A stretch of 64,000 bases of DNA from Pseudomonadota bacterium (GCA_021325135.1 JAJPHT010000029.1:62001-126000); one strand, 5' to 3'; positions 1 through 10,885 are shown, numbered from the stretch's first letter. Notes: generated by a model from the letters alone, not told the origin. Translations and numbers: made by a program.

Positions 1-1
1 G

Positions 2-3000
2 GAGGTCTTCATCGAGACGCTCACCGCCGACGACGGGGGCAGCAAGGTCGCCAGCGGCTCGGGCGCCGCGGCCGCCGGCACGCCCGCGCAGAAGGCCGTC
101 GACAAGATCGCCAGCGACTACCTCGACCACGTCGCGCGCGGCGACTTCGCGCCTGGCAAGACGTTCACGCCCGCCAGCGCGCGCGACCTCGTCTACAAGC
201 TCGACGTCGCGCAGAACGTCTACGAGGCCTCGCTGGTGAAGGATGCGCGCTGGGCCATGCCCACCTTCGGCTGCTTCATGCCCGAGGTCTCGCCCCCCCA
301 GCCCGGCCAGCTTCGCGACGAGGCGCTGCTGGGCGACCAGACCATCTGCCACAACGTGGAGATGCACCCCCTGGCCAGCGAGCCGCTGCGCTACCCCAAC
401 CTCCTGGGCTACTACCACGCCAACCAGATGGTGATCATGAACTCGGACTGGATCAAGAAGACCCAGGACGCGTTGAGCTACCTCAGCCTGGGCCTCTCGC
501 TGATCTCCATCGTGGCGCCGCCCGTCGCGGCCGCCGCGGGCGTCGCGGACGTGACGAGCCTCGCCGCGGACGCCGCCGTGCTGGGTGCCAAGACCAGCTT
601 CTACCGCAACGGCGTGCTGGCCTACCCCGTGAGCCAGGCGAGCGTCGGGAGCATCTTCGAGGACGCCACGTTCAACCCGCACTGCTGCACGGCGCACCTC
701 TCCGGCGCCGTGAGCGCGGGCGCTGAGCAGAGCTTCACGCTGGCCAACGAGAACGGCACGACGCAGATGAACGCGAGCCTTCTCGTGGCGCCGGGCGATC
801 CGCTGCCCACGCTGGAGGCCGTCACCGCCTCGGGCGTCGTGCTCAACGCCTCCGTCAACGTCACGGACAACGGCACGCTGCTCTCCATCCAGATCCCCAC
901 GGACGTGGCGGGCAACACGACGCTGCGCATCCGCGGCAACTCCTCCGCCGACCCGCAGCCCTACACCATCGCGGTGGGCAGCGCGCTGCGCGACGAGGTG
1001 CGCTTCGCGCGCCTCAACTTCACCGCGGGCGGGGTCCCCGTCACCGTGACCGACGTGACGGCGCAGGTCAACGGCGTCACCGCCGACGTGAGCCAGGTCC
1101 CCGGCGGCATGCTGGAGGTGCGCGCGACGCAGGGCGCCACGCTCCACGTCACCGCCAGCGCGCCCGGCTACGCGCCCCTGGACGCCACGCGCGTCGTGCA
1201 GCTCCCCGACCGCTTCGGCAACGTCGACCTGGCCCTGACGCCCCTCGTGAGCGCGCCCGCCGTCCTCACAGCCGCGCTCACCCCCGGCGCCACGGGGCAC
1301 GTTGCCGTCGCCCTCACCAACCCCACGAGCGGCGCGCAGACGTACTCGCTGAGCGTCACGGGCCTGCCCCACGCCATCGCCATCTCGGCCGCGCCCAAGA
1401 CGCTCGCCGCGGGCGCCTCGGGCTCCATCGACCTCGCGCTGACGCCCGGCGCGCGCATCCTGCCGGGCCAGCTTCGCGGCGACGTGGCGTTCCTCGACGC
1501 CGCGGGCCACGAGATCCGGCGCATCCCGCTCCTGGCCACCGTCACGGGCCCCTTCCCCACGCTGCGCGGGGTCCCCCGCGAGGTGGACGCCATCGCGGGC
1601 AGCGTCGTGAGCACGAGCGTCACGCTGCGCAACGCCGGCAACGCCCAGATCACCGGCATCCAGGCCGCCTGGAAGGGCCCCTCTTGGATCACCGTCGTGG
1701 GCGCGCCCCTCACGCTGGCCGCCGGCGCCGAGGCCACGCTCACGCTGGTCGCGACGCCGCCCGCCAACGCCGCGGCGGGCGTCCTCAACACGAACCTCTC
1801 CATCACGTCCATGAACGCCTTCGAGGCCAACGCCACCTTCGACGTGCACGTCTTCGCTTCGGCGAGCTCGCTGCCGCAGATCCGCGCGACGGGCGGCGAC
1901 GTGGACGGCGACGGCGTGCCCGACGCCGTGCTCGCCGAGGGGCGCGGCTCCAGCGCCTACGTCGGGCTGAGGGACGCCTCGGGCGACGAGGTCGGCGTCG
2001 AGCTGGCGAGCCACCAGCTCATGCAGGGCTCGACGACGCTCCTGGACACGCGCCTGCGCACGCCCTCCTACGGCTCCGCTCCCGGAGAGACCATCGCCAC
2101 GTGGTCCACGACGCAGGCCAGCCTCACCCGCGTCCTGCGCGTCGTGAACGGCAGCATCGAGGTGACGTTCACCGCCACCGCGCCCGCCGGCCCCGCGCCC
2201 ACCGTGCAGACGGTGTACCTGCGCCACGGCAGCCTCGTGGGCGACACGGTCATCGGCAACTGGACCGGCGGCGCGGCCGCGCCCGCGCTGCGTCTCGACC
2301 TGGGCGCCGCCGCGACCACCGTCGCGACGTTCACCACCTCGCCCCTGGCCGGCGCGCGCTGGAGGATCGCCCCCGCGCACCCCGTGGACGCCCGCATGGC
2401 GCCCTCCCTGTCTGGTGATATCATCCTCTCGGGCAAGGTCGTCGCCGTCTACCCGGCGAGCTTCGTCCTCCAGGACCGCTCCGGCGCCGCCACGGTCAGC
2501 CTGGGCGGCCAGTCCGGCGTCCGCGTGGGCGACATCGCCTACGCGCGCGTCGAGGGCGACGGCAACGGCACGCTCGCGCTCACGGACTACCACGTCACCG
2601 GCCACGCCTCCGTCGTCTCCACGCCCGTGGACGCCGCCGGCGCGGCGGCCCTGTTCGCCGCCAACGGCACCATGCTGGTCGACGTCTCGGGCACCGTCGT
2701 CTCGCAGAGCGCCAACGCCGTCGTGATCGCCACCGCCACCGGCAACCTCGCGGTCTCCTACGGGAGCGCCGCCCCCGCGGTGGCGCCCGGCGAGCCCTAC
2801 GTGGCGCGCGGCGCGCTGACCTCCGCCACGACGCTCCTCTCCGTCCCGCCCACCGTCCGCATCGCCCTCTCGGGCAGCACGTTCGGCCCCTGGTACACCA
2901 GCGCCGTGGGCGTCTCCCTGGTGGCGACGGGCGCCGCGTCCACGCAGCTCTCGCTGGACGGCGTCGCGGCGCAGGGCACCAGCGCCACCGCCACGCAGGA

Positions 3001-4591
3001 GGGGCTCCACTCGGCCACCGGCAGCGCCACCGACGCGCTGGGCAACGTCGCGCCCATCTCCCGCGCCTTCAGCGTCGACACCGCCGCGCCCACGACGCAG
3101 CTGGCCCTGGTGGGCCCCTCCTACTCGGGCTCCGTCGTGTTCGTGGCGCCCTCCACCACGTTCCGCCTCGTGGCCACCGACGCCGTGAGCGGCGTCTCGG
3201 GCAGCACGCTCTGCGTGCGCGGCTCGTGCGCGCCCTACGCCTCGCCCGTCCCCGCGGGCTCCACCGAGGGCCCGGTCGCCCTCTCGTGGTGGAGCGTCGA
3301 CAACGCGGGCCACACCGAGACGAGCCACGCCAGCAGCGTCACCGTGGACGCCACCGGGCCCGCCGTCGACGCGAGCTTCGCGGGGACCGTGGGCCTCGCC
3401 GGGTGGTGGGTCAGCAACGTGACGGCCACCTTCTCGTGCGACGACGGGGCGGGCTCCGGCTGCGCCTACGTGCAGTATTCGCTGGACAACGGCTCGTGGA
3501 CCACCGCGGGCGCCTCCCTCCTCGTGAAGGGCGAGGCGCGCCACCCGCTGCTGATCCGCGGCGTCGACCGCGTCGGCAACGTGGGCCCCGCGCGCTCCTG
3601 GACGCTCCCCATCGACCTCTACGGCCCCAACATGGGCTGGTCGCTGGCCGGCCCCTTCGCCACGGACGCGCGCGGCTACACCGTCGTGAGCGCCAACACC
3701 ACGCTCCTCCTCGTGGGCCAGGACCGCTTCTCGGGCGTCGCGGGCCTCTGGTACGGCGTCAACGCCGCCGCCTCGCTCCCCTACCCGTCCTCGGGCATCG
3801 GCTTCCCCAACCAGACGGTGAACGAGACGATCTACGCCAACGGGACGGACAACGCCGGCAACGTCGGCCCCACGCTGCGCCTCGACCTCGTCGTGGACAA
3901 CGAGGCGCCCATCGCGAACCTCACCCAGCCGCCGCGCAACTCCGTCACCGTGGACGGCGCGGTCGTCACCCTCGACCCGCCGGGCATCATCGTGGGCGAC
4001 GTGCGCCGCTCGCTGACCGCCGTGCCCAGCGTGGACGCGCGCGGCAGCGCGGTCGTCGCCCGCAGCGTCACGGTGAACCTCACCGCCAACGACCGGCTCG
4101 TGAGGATCGCCCGCGTCGAGTTCTACGTGGACAACGAGACCTCGCCGCGCTACTTCTACGCCCACAGCGTGCCCACGGGCTGGTACACGTGGCTCTGGGA
4201 CGTCTCCACCGAGACGGCCGGCGACCACAACCTCACCGCCAAGGCCTACGACGAGCTAGGCAACGTCGCCGTGATCCGGCGCCTCGTGACCATCGTTGCC
4301 ATCCCGGCCACGTCCGGAGCGCCCGGAAGCGCCAACATGGGCGGCAACATGGTGACCCTCCTCAACGGCATGAACGTCTGCGTGCCGCAGGGCTGGCGCA
4401 ACAACCAGGCGCTCCTCCAGGGGAACATCGCCGACTGCATCCAGAACCTCATCAGCAAGATGACGCCCGTCGCGATGGGCGCCCCCAGCGCGGAGCGCGC
4501 GCCGCCCCGGGAGCCCGCGCCGTCGTCCCCCGACGCGGTGACACCAGATATTTGGCGAAGCAGGCGCGCTCAGGCCGAGGAGTCCCCGTGA
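2..4591 (+). CDS. Large surface/secreted protein with Ig-like/CARDB-type repeats, 5' truncated by window edge
   Basis: The frame is open from base 2 (EVFIETLTADDGG...), so the listed start at 236 is not the true start. Repeated beta-sandwich-like segments (VSLVATGAASTQLSLDG..., NTTLLLVGQDRFSGVAGLWYGV). Confidence 0.75.
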   Translation, partial: EVFIETLTADDGGSKVASGSGAAAAGTPAQKAVDKIASDYLDHVARGDFAPGKTFTPASARDLVYKLDVAQNVYEASLVKDARWAMPTFGCFMPEVSPPQPGQLRDEALLGDQTICHNVEMHPLASEPLRYPNLLGYYHANQMVIMNSDWIKKTQDALSYLSLGLSLISIVAPPVAAAAGVADVTSLAADAAVLGAKTSFYRNGVLAYPVSQASVGSIFEDATFNPHCCTAHLSGAVSAGAEQSFTLANENGTTQMNASLLVAPGDPLPTLEAVTASGVVLNASVNVTDNGTLLSIQIPTDVAGNTTLRIRGNSSADPQPYTIAVGSALRDEVRFARLNFTAGGVPVTVTDVTAQVNGVTADVSQVPGGMLEVRATQGATLHVTASAPGYAPLDATRVVQLPDRFGNVDLALTPLVSAPAVLTAALTPGATGHVAVALTNPTSGAQTYSLSVTGLPHAIAISAAPKTLAAGASGSIDLALTPGARILPGQLRGDVAFLDAAGHEIRRIPLLATVTGPFPTLRGVPREVDAIAGSVVSTSVTLRNAGNAQITGIQAAWKGPSWITVVGAPLTLAAGAEATLTLVATPPANAAAGVLNTNLSITSMNAFEANATFDVHVFASASSLPQIRATGGDVDGDGVPDAVLAEGRGSSAYVGLRDASGDEVGVELASHQLMQGSTTLLDTRLRTPSYGSAPGETIATWSTTQASLTRVLRVVNGSIEVTFTATAPAGPAPTVQTVYLRHGSLVGDTVIGNWTGGAAAPALRLDLGAAATTVATFTTSPLAGARWRIAPAHPVDARMAPSLSGDIILSGKVVAVYPASFVLQDRSGAATVSLGGQSGVRVGDIAYARVEGDGNGTLALTDYHVTGHASVVSTPVDAAGAAALFAANGTMLVDVSGTVVSQSANAVVIATATGNLAVSYGSAAPAVAPGEPYVARGALTSATTLLSVPPTVRIALSGSTFGPWYTSAVGVSLVATGAASTQLSLDGVAAQGTSATATQEGLHSATGSATDALGNVAPISRAFSVDTAAPTTQLALVGPSYSGSVVFVAPSTTFRLVATDAVSGVSGSTLCVRGSCAPYASPVPAGSTEGPVALSWWSVDNAGHTETSHASSVTVDATGPAVDASFAGTVGLAGWWVSNVTATFSCDDGAGSGCAYVQYSLDNGSWTTAGASLLVKGEARHPLLIRGVDRVGNVGPARSWTLPIDLYGPNMGWSLAGPFATDARGYTVVSANTTLLLVGQDRFSGVAGLWYGVNAAASLPYPSSGIGFPNQTVNETIYANGTDNAGNVGPTLRLDLVVDNEAPIANLTQPPRNSVTVDGAVVTLDPPGIIVGDVRRSLTAVPSVDARGSAVVARSVTVNLTANDRLVRIARVEFYVDNETSPRYFYAHSVPTGWYTWLWDVSTETAGDHNLTAKAYDELGNVAVIRRLVTIVAIPATSGAPGSANMGGNMVTLLNGMNVCVPQGWRNNQALLQGNIADCIQNLISKMTPVAMGAPSAERAPPREPAPSSPDAVTPDIWRSRRAQAEESP

Positions 4592-6429
4592 TGCCCCGAG
4601 CCTCCAGGATCGCCCCCCTCCTGGCCCTCCTCCTCGTCGCCACCTCCCTCGCCGCCCTGCCTGCGCAGGCCACCGCCGACGACTGCGGGCTCGGGACCGA
4701 CGCGTCCTCCGACGCCTTTGCTCCCTCCGCGGTGACGACGCCCCTGGGCCCGTGCACCGGGAACCTCGGCAGCTCCGACGCGCGGGACGCCTACGGCTTC
4801 CACCTCGACGCGGGGCAGGCCGTGAACGTCACCGTGGGCGCCCCTGCGGGCACCCAGCTGAGCGCGTGCGTCCTAGCGCCCGACGGCTCCTCCCAGGCGT
4901 GCGAGCACCGCGGCGCCGGCGCGACGACGCACCTCACCGAGGTCACCGCCACCGTGGGCGGCACCTACGTCCTCGTCGTCAGCCTCGACAGCGGAGGCGG
5001 GGACTACACCCTGGAGGTCGACGGGCCCTCCGGCGTCCCCGCGCAGGACGACTGCGACCTGGGCACCGACGCGCCCGCCGGCGCCAGCGCGCCCTACCTG
5101 CACCCCGGCCTCTCCTGCGACGGCGCCTTCCCCGAGGGCGACGAGATGGACTCCTACTCGCTGGACCTCCACCGGGGCGACACCGTCACCGCGACCATGA
5201 CGCGCGACGCCAACTACCCCACGATCTGCCTGCAGTCCCCCACGGGCGGCCTCACGTGCGACATGCCCGCGCTCAACCACACGGGCCTCGTGGGCGCCAC
5301 CGTCCAGGTCAGCGGCCAGTGGTCCCTCTACCTCTACGTGGACCCCGGCATCGTCTCCTCCTACCACCTCAACGTCACCCTCGCGCGCCCCGCCGCCGAC
5401 GACTGCCGCACCGGCGGCGACGCGGGCGACGACGCCGCGCACGCCAGCCGCGTCTTCACCCCCATGAACCGCTGCGAGGCCGAGCTGGCCTCCTCCGAGA
5501 CGCAGGACTGGTACGCCTTCAACGCCACGAAGGGCGACCCGCTCTCGGCCTCCGTGCAGGACGGCCCCTTCGTGGGCGCGACCCTCTGCCTCTTCGCCCC
5601 CGCCGCCTCCACGCCCGCCGCGTGCGCGAGCGCCGGGACCGGCGCGCAGGCCTCCCTCGCCCTCAACGCCACCGCCACCGGCGCGTGGCGGGCGCGCGTG
5701 CAGCGCGACTCGGGCGCGGGCTTCTACTCCCTCTCCCTGGTGGACCACCGCGCGGGGATGTTCAACGACCCGCCCGTGCTCCGCCTTCTCACCTGCGATC
5801 CCGGGCCGCACCTCGTGAACCAGGCGTTCACGTGCACGCTCATCGGGCACGACGACGGGCCCCAGGTCTTCTACACGTGGACCTACGGCGACGGCCGCTC
5901 GGGCCTGACCGCCGCCAAGGCGCCTGGCGATCCCGCCCTCGTGACGGTGCGTTACTCCGCCGCGGGCTCCTACGTCTTCCGCGCGCGCATCTCCGACAAC
6001 GACCTGCGCGGCCCGCCCACCTCGGAGTCGGGCAATGAGCTGACCATCACCCTCGTCGTGGGTCCCGGCAGCAGCGCGGCCACCTCGTGGAACGCGACCC
6101 TCGCCACGCCCTCCGTGGCGGCGCATCTCCAGGACCAGGCCTCGCGCCTCGCGGGCTACCGCGGCCCCACGCTCTCCGTCTACGCCGGGCAGGCCAGCTT
6201 CCCGCTGGATCGCCCCGCCGCGGGCGGCGAGGCCGTCAGCCTCTCGTGGACGCAGCCCGCGGACCTCGACGTCCTCTTCCAGGACTCGCAGGGCCGCGCG
6301 CTGCCCGGCGGCTGCGCGACCTCGGGCCTGGGCAGCGCGGAGTCGTGCGTGGCCCCCGCGGGCGCGCGCTTCCTCGTGGTGCGGCTCGCCACGGGCGCGG
6401 TCGCCGACTTCGGCCTCAAGCTGGGCTGA
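4591..6429 (+). CDS. Secreted protein with three PPC-like repeats and a PKD-like domain
   Basis: Signal peptide MPRASRIAPLLALLLVATSLAALPAQA. Three repeats begin DDCGLGTDA / DDCDLGTDA / DDCRTGGDA; PKD-like VFYTWTYGDGRSG. Start overlaps the upstream stop (TGATG). Confidence 0.75.
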   Translation: MPRASRIAPLLALLLVATSLAALPAQATADDCGLGTDASSDAFAPSAVTTPLGPCTGNLGSSDARDAYGFHLDAGQAVNVTVGAPAGTQLSACVLAPDGSSQACEHRGAGATTHLTEVTATVGGTYVLVVSLDSGGGDYTLEVDGPSGVPAQDDCDLGTDAPAGASAPYLHPGLSCDGAFPEGDEMDSYSLDLHRGDTVTATMTRDANYPTICLQSPTGGLTCDMPALNHTGLVGATVQVSGQWSLYLYVDPGIVSSYHLNVTLARPAADDCRTGGDAGDDAAHASRVFTPMNRCEAELASSETQDWYAFNATKGDPLSASVQDGPFVGATLCLFAPAASTPAACASAGTGAQASLALNATATGAWRARVQRDSGAGFYSLSLVDHRAGMFNDPPVLRLLTCDPGPHLVNQAFTCTLIGHDDGPQVFYTWTYGDGRSGLTAAKAPGDPALVTVRYSAAGSYVFRARISDNDLRGPPTSESGNELTITLVVGPGSSAATSWNATLATPSVAAHLQDQASRLAGYRGPTLSVYAGQASFPLDRPAAGGEAVSLSWTQPADLDVLFQDSQGRALPGGCATSGLGSAESCVAPAGARFLVVRLATGAVADFGLKLG

Positions 6430-6486
6430 GGCGCGCGGCAACCCGCCTCAAACATCCTTTTCTCCCTGGGAAGTTTGCTGGCGGCC

Positions 6487-8487
6487 ATGACCCGCACGTC
6501 ATCCGCGCGCAAGCTGGGTCTTGCCGCCCTCGCCCTCATCCTCCTTCTCGTCCCCGCCGCGCCCTTCGGCCACGCGCAGACGCAGAACCTCAACAACACG
6601 GCGGGCTCGCCCAACGAGCTTTCGTCGCCCTACGGCGGCGGTGGCGGCGCGGGCTACACGACCTCCGGCACGTTCACCACCAACGCGGGCGGCTCGCCCC
6701 ACACCGAGTACTTCCGCGTGCTGGACCGCTTCCGCGCCTCGCCCGTGCAGGACCTGGACGGCGACGGCTTCGTCTCCCTCAACGCGGCCTTGACGCCCTC
6801 CGCCGCGCGCAAGATCGACGACCTCCCCAACCTCACCGACACGGACATCCTCACGCGCATCGTCGCGCTTGGCGTCACCAAGGACAAGATGGAGGCCGAC
6901 GTCGACGCGGGCCTCTCGTGGAACCCCGCCTTCGACGCCACGCGCGCCTCCGTGAAGCTCGACATCGACAACCAGCACTACAAGGACGCGGTCCTCCTTC
7001 TGCGCAGCACGCCCCTGGCCATGACGTACTGGTGCGGCATCCAGGGCGACACGCCCACGGGCTACCTGTGGACTGCCGCCATCCCCTACCCCATGGTGTG
7101 CAACGCGGCGAAGACCTCCCGCGTCACGGCCTACACCGCCCTCAACTGCCAGGCGACCTCCCTCACGTCCCCCACGCAGCAGCGCCCCTGGAAGGGGTGC
7201 TTCGAGCCCGCGGTGGACCCCAGCGGCTGGGCCTCGCACCCCGAGTCCACGGCGCGCGACATCAACCTCGTGAACATGACGACGACGTTCCGCGGCGAGG
7301 ACTCGGCCACGAGCTACCTCACCGTGCAGATGGGCGTGGGCTGGCGCGACCACCAGTTCGGCGCCATCGCCGCGACGCGCGACCTCTGGTCGATCCAGTT
7401 CCAGCTGACGCCCCTCACCTCGTCCAACCCCGTCGCGAACGTCGTCTGGGGCCGCACGACGCCCACCGCCTACTTCGACACCGCGCACCCCGTGACGTAC
7501 ACGTGGGGCTACAACTACAGCCTCGACCGCTCCCTCACGCTGGCCAACGTGGGGACCTCCAGCGCGTTCTCCGCCATCTTCCAGCTGAGCGACCGCGACA
7601 CCGGCGGCGAGTACGTCTGGAACGACCCCGACTGGGAGATCCGCTACCTCCGCGCCGTCACCAAGGACAACAACCCCATCCACGCCTACTTCGACCTGAA
7701 GGCGGGCAACGCGCTCCAGGCGAACTTCTGGAACCTCACCGACGACCAGGGCAACGTCGTCGTGCCGACGTTCCTCTCCGGGCTCCCCCCGGTGGGCGCC
7801 GCGGGCACCAAGCACGTCTTCCAGCTCTACCTCAACTCCTCCACCGACGTGGGCGCGAGGCCCATCTTCGCGTGGGCCGGCGAGTCCAGCTATACGTACT
7901 CGCTCTCGTCGGGCACCTTCGGGTCGGGCAAGATCGTGGGCCTGCCCAGCGGGACGATGATCGTGGGCGACGACGGCAGCGACGGCGACCTCATCCCCTC
8001 CGTCGACGTCGTCAAGCAGCTCTCCAGCGGGCCGGGCTACTTCCGCGGCCTCCTCTTCTCGGGGAAGACGGCGGGGCGCGTGTTCGACACGACCAACGAC
8101 AACGTCACGCGCTTCTTCGCCGCCGTGGGCACGCGCAACCCCTTCGACACGACCAGCTCGCCCTTCGTCTACCACGGCTCCAGGCCCGGCCAGTCGTCCA
8201 TCTCCCAGGACAACCTCACCATCGCGTCGAGCGCGATGAACTGGACGTGGGACGTCTCGGGCGGCGTGAACTTCACCGACAACGTGAGCATGATCGACGC
8301 GCACACGTCGCAGTACCTCATCACGCCCCACATCTCCTCGTGCGATCCCCAGTGCACGGGCACCCTGGGCGACGACGACAAGCTCTCCTTCACCGTGGAC
8401 GGCGCGGTGAAGGCGTGGGAGTGGACGCCGCTGGTGCCCAACACCGCGTCGTGCGCATACAAGTACCTCGACGGCACCTGCCTGTGA
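6487..8487 (+). CDS. Secreted protein of unknown function
   Basis: Signal peptide MTRTSSARKLGLAALALILLLVPAAPFGHAQ; long ORF with strong codon bias. Confidence 0.7.
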   Translation: MTRTSSARKLGLAALALILLLVPAAPFGHAQTQNLNNTAGSPNELSSPYGGGGGAGYTTSGTFTTNAGGSPHTEYFRVLDRFRASPVQDLDGDGFVSLNAALTPSAARKIDDLPNLTDTDILTRIVALGVTKDKMEADVDAGLSWNPAFDATRASVKLDIDNQHYKDAVLLLRSTPLAMTYWCGIQGDTPTGYLWTAAIPYPMVCNAAKTSRVTAYTALNCQATSLTSPTQQRPWKGCFEPAVDPSGWASHPESTARDINLVNMTTTFRGEDSATSYLTVQMGVGWRDHQFGAIAATRDLWSIQFQLTPLTSSNPVANVVWGRTTPTAYFDTAHPVTYTWGYNYSLDRSLTLANVGTSSAFSAIFQLSDRDTGGEYVWNDPDWEIRYLRAVTKDNNPIHAYFDLKAGNALQANFWNLTDDQGNVVVPTFLSGLPPVGAAGTKHVFQLYLNSSTDVGARPIFAWAGESSYTYSLSSGTFGSGKIVGLPSGTMIVGDDGSDGDLIPSVDVVKQLSSGPGYFRGLLFSGKTAGRVFDTTNDNVTRFFAAVGTRNPFDTTSSPFVYHGSRPGQSSISQDNLTIASSAMNWTWDVSGGVNFTDNVSMIDAHTSQYLITPHISSCDPQCTGTLGDDDKLSFTVDGAVKAWEWTPLVPNTASCAYKYLDGTCL

Positions 8488-8492
8488 GGACC

Positions 8493-10379
8493 ATGCGCCC
8501 CACCCTGCGCGCCCTGCTCGCCGCCGCGCTGCTGCTCCCGCTCCTGCCCGCCGCGCAGGCGCAGGGATCGCCTCCGGAGCCCGTCTCCGGCGCGGCGGCC
8601 GCCGCCGTGGGCGAGGCCGTCTACCTCTTCGGAGGGACCGGCGCGTCGGGCGCCAGCGATGGGATCGCGCGCGTGACGCCCGACGGCCGGGCCGCCAGCG
8701 TCGCCGCGCGCCTCCCCGCGCCCATGACGGGCGTCGCGGCGGCGTGGACGGGGGACGTGGTGCTCCTGGTGGGCGGCGCCCAGGACGGGCGCCCCACGGA
8801 CCGCGTCCTCGCCTACTCGCCCCAGGAGGACCGCGTGACGGAGCTGGCGGCGCGCCTCCCCGAGCCCGTCTCGCGCGCCGCCGTCGCCTGGACCGGGAAG
8901 ACGCTCCTGGTCTTCGGAGGGACTGAGTCCGGGCGCGTCATCGAGGTCGACCCCGCGGCGCCTTCGGCCCGCGCGCTGGACGCGCGCCTGCCCAGCCCGC
9001 GCGTGGGCATGGTGGCCGCGTGGGCGCCCTCCGCGTGCCCGGGAGGGTGCGCCTTCGCCTTCGGCGGGACCGACTGCGCGCTGGGCTGCTCGCAGCCCTC
9101 CGCGGGCGCGTTCCGCTACAGCCCCGCCAACGGCTCGCTGGACGCCGTGGCGGACCTCCCCGCCGCGGGCTGCTGCGAGGTCGCCGCGCGCGTGGAGGGG
9201 CGCATCGCGCTCCTCTCCACCGACCTCTACTCCTACGACCCCGCCACGGACAAGTATGATATCATCCCCCATCCGCTCGCGGCGCCGAGGCCCGGCGTGC
9301 GCGGCGCGGCCGTGGGCGACCGCCTCCTCCTCTTCGGCGGGATGGAGTGCGGCGCCACGCGGTGCGAGCCCTCCGCGCGCGTCCTCTCCCTCGACCCCGC
9401 CACCGGGGAATCCACCTCCTTCGGGCGGCTTCCTGCTCCGCTCGCGGACGCGGCCGCCGCGCCGAAGCAGGGCGACCTCTTCCTCCTGGGCGGCCGCGGC
9501 CCCCAAGGCCCCGTGGACACGGTCCTGCGCCTCGACCCCGCCACGCGCGAGACGACGCTCCTCCCCGCGCGCCTCCCCGAGCCCCGGGAGAAGGCCAGCG
9601 CCGCGTGGACCGCCTCGGGGCTCCTCCTCGCGGGCGGCGCCACGCCCGCCGGCCTCAGCGATTCCATCCTCCGCTGGGACGGCCGCGGCGCCTTCGCCCA
9701 GGCGGGCCGCCTTCCCCACCCGGTCGCCGGCGCGGCCTCCGCCACCGACGGCGCGCGCGTCTGGCTCGCCGGCGGCTCGGGCCCCTCGGGAGCGCGGGAC
9801 GAGGTGCTGCTCCTCGCCGCCGGCGGGGGCAGCGCCACGGTGGTCGGCCACCTCCCCGAGCCGCGCCGGGACGCCGCAGGCGCCTGGGACGGCTCGCGGC
9901 TCCTGATCCTGGGCGGGAGCGTGTGCCCCGCCGGGGGCGCCTGCCGCGCCACCGACGACGCGCTGGCCTTCGACCCCGCCACCGGCGACGTCCAGCGCCT
10001 CGCGCCGCTTCCCTTCGCGGTCTCCTCCGCCGCGGTCGCCGCGCGGGGCGGAAGCGTCTGGCTCGCGGGCGGCTGCGGCGAGCCGTGCACCGCCTCCACC
10101 GCGACCCCCGCCGCGCAGGCGCTTCCTGCGGGGGGATCGCCCCAGGCCCTCGCCGACAAGCTGCCCAGCGCGCGCTCGGGCGCCGCCGCCGTCGCGCTCC
10201 AGGGGAAGCTCGTCGTCGCGGGCGGCCGCGCGGCGGAGGGCGCCCTGGACGAGGTGGCCGTGCTGGACGCGACGCGCGTCGAGGCGCCGCAGAAGGCGGC
10301 GCGCCCCGCGCCGGCCCCCGCGCCCTTCCTGGCGCTGGCGGCCGCAGCGCTCCTGGCGCGCCGGGCTCAAAGGCGGTAG
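8493..10379 (+). CDS. Kelch-repeat beta-propeller secreted protein with C-terminal membrane anchor
   Basis: Repeated VYLFGGTG / VLLVGGAQ / LLVFGGTE / LLLFGGME / LFLLGGRG motifs; signal peptide; C-terminus PAPAPAPFLALAAAALLARRAQRR. Confidence 0.8.
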   Translation: MRPTLRALLAAALLLPLLPAAQAQGSPPEPVSGAAAAAVGEAVYLFGGTGASGASDGIARVTPDGRAASVAARLPAPMTGVAAAWTGDVVLLVGGAQDGRPTDRVLAYSPQEDRVTELAARLPEPVSRAAVAWTGKTLLVFGGTESGRVIEVDPAAPSARALDARLPSPRVGMVAAWAPSACPGGCAFAFGGTDCALGCSQPSAGAFRYSPANGSLDAVADLPAAGCCEVAARVEGRIALLSTDLYSYDPATDKYDIIPHPLAAPRPGVRGAAVGDRLLLFGGMECGATRCEPSARVLSLDPATGESTSFGRLPAPLADAAAAPKQGDLFLLGGRGPQGPVDTVLRLDPATRETTLLPARLPEPREKASAAWTASGLLLAGGATPAGLSDSILRWDGRGAFAQAGRLPHPVAGAASATDGARVWLAGGSGPSGARDEVLLLAAGGGSATVVGHLPEPRRDAAGAWDGSRLLILGGSVCPAGGACRATDDALAFDPATGDVQRLAPLPFAVSSAAVAARGGSVWLAGGCGEPCTASTATPAAQALPAGGSPQALADKLPSARSGAAAVALQGKLVVAGGRAAEGALDEVAVLDATRVEAPQKAARPAPAPAPFLALAAAALLARRAQRR

Positions 10380-10729
10380 CGGGCGCAGAGCGGACACCGC
10401 ACGGCGTGGAGCTCCTGCTCGATCTCCTCGGCGCTCTTGCCGTCGGGGTGGTGGAAGAGGATCTCGCGCCCGCGCACGGCAAGCTGGACGCCGCCTGTGA
10501 CGGCCAGGTCGGCCAGCTCCGCGGAGTCGCGCACCTCGGTGATCCACGCCAGGACCACGTCGGCCTCCTCCAGGGAGACCTCCCCCTCGGGGTCCAGCCG
10601 CGCGAGGTTGAGCAGGACGTCGGAGAGCTGGCCCGCGTCGAGGCGGCCCGCGTAGGGTCCGCGCAGCCTCGCCACGGCCTCGGCCACGGGGACCCGACCC
10701 CTTTGAGGCTCCGCTTCGCCGGCTCGCAT
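10367..10729 (-). CDS. Small conserved-looking protein with C-terminal CPLC motif
   Basis: 120 aa ORF, acidic helical segment, terminal CPLCARYRL; TATA-like box about 27 nt upstream of the start. Confidence 0.6.
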   Translation of the reverse strand: MRAGEAEPQRGRVPVAEAVARLRGPYAGRLDAGQLSDVLLNLARLDPEGEVSLEEADVVLAWITEVRDSAELADLAVTGGVQLAVRGREILFHHPDGKSAEEIEQELHAVRCPLCARYRL

Positions 10730-10750
10730 CGCGCCTTGACGCCGCCGGGC

Positions 10751-10760
10751 CTATAAATCG
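10751..10760 (-). promoter_or_regulatory. TATA-like box for the 10729 minus-strand gene
   Basis: ctataaatcg; centre about 27 nt upstream of the ATG, consistent with a leaderless transcript. Confidence 0.5.
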
Positions 10761-10885
10761 AGATTTGCCTGGGGCTGCCGGGAACGCCCCCCTTGAACGG
10801 GTCCAGACGCAGAGCCCGGATCGGCAATCGGCATCAAACAACCCTAAGTAGGGGCGATCCCGTCGAGCGGCTGGAGGATAACAAC

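Noticed and set aside
1684-2418. Long Arg/Pro/His/Gly-rich ORFs antisense or out of frame (e.g. 1684-2418 +, 4873-6441 -, 6499-8331 -, 8169-10841 -, 26007-28445 -, 31810-32955 +, 33073-34848 +, 47679-50642 +)
   Set aside because: They shadow well-supported genes and have the biased composition of alternate frames in GC-rich DNA, with no recognisable domains.
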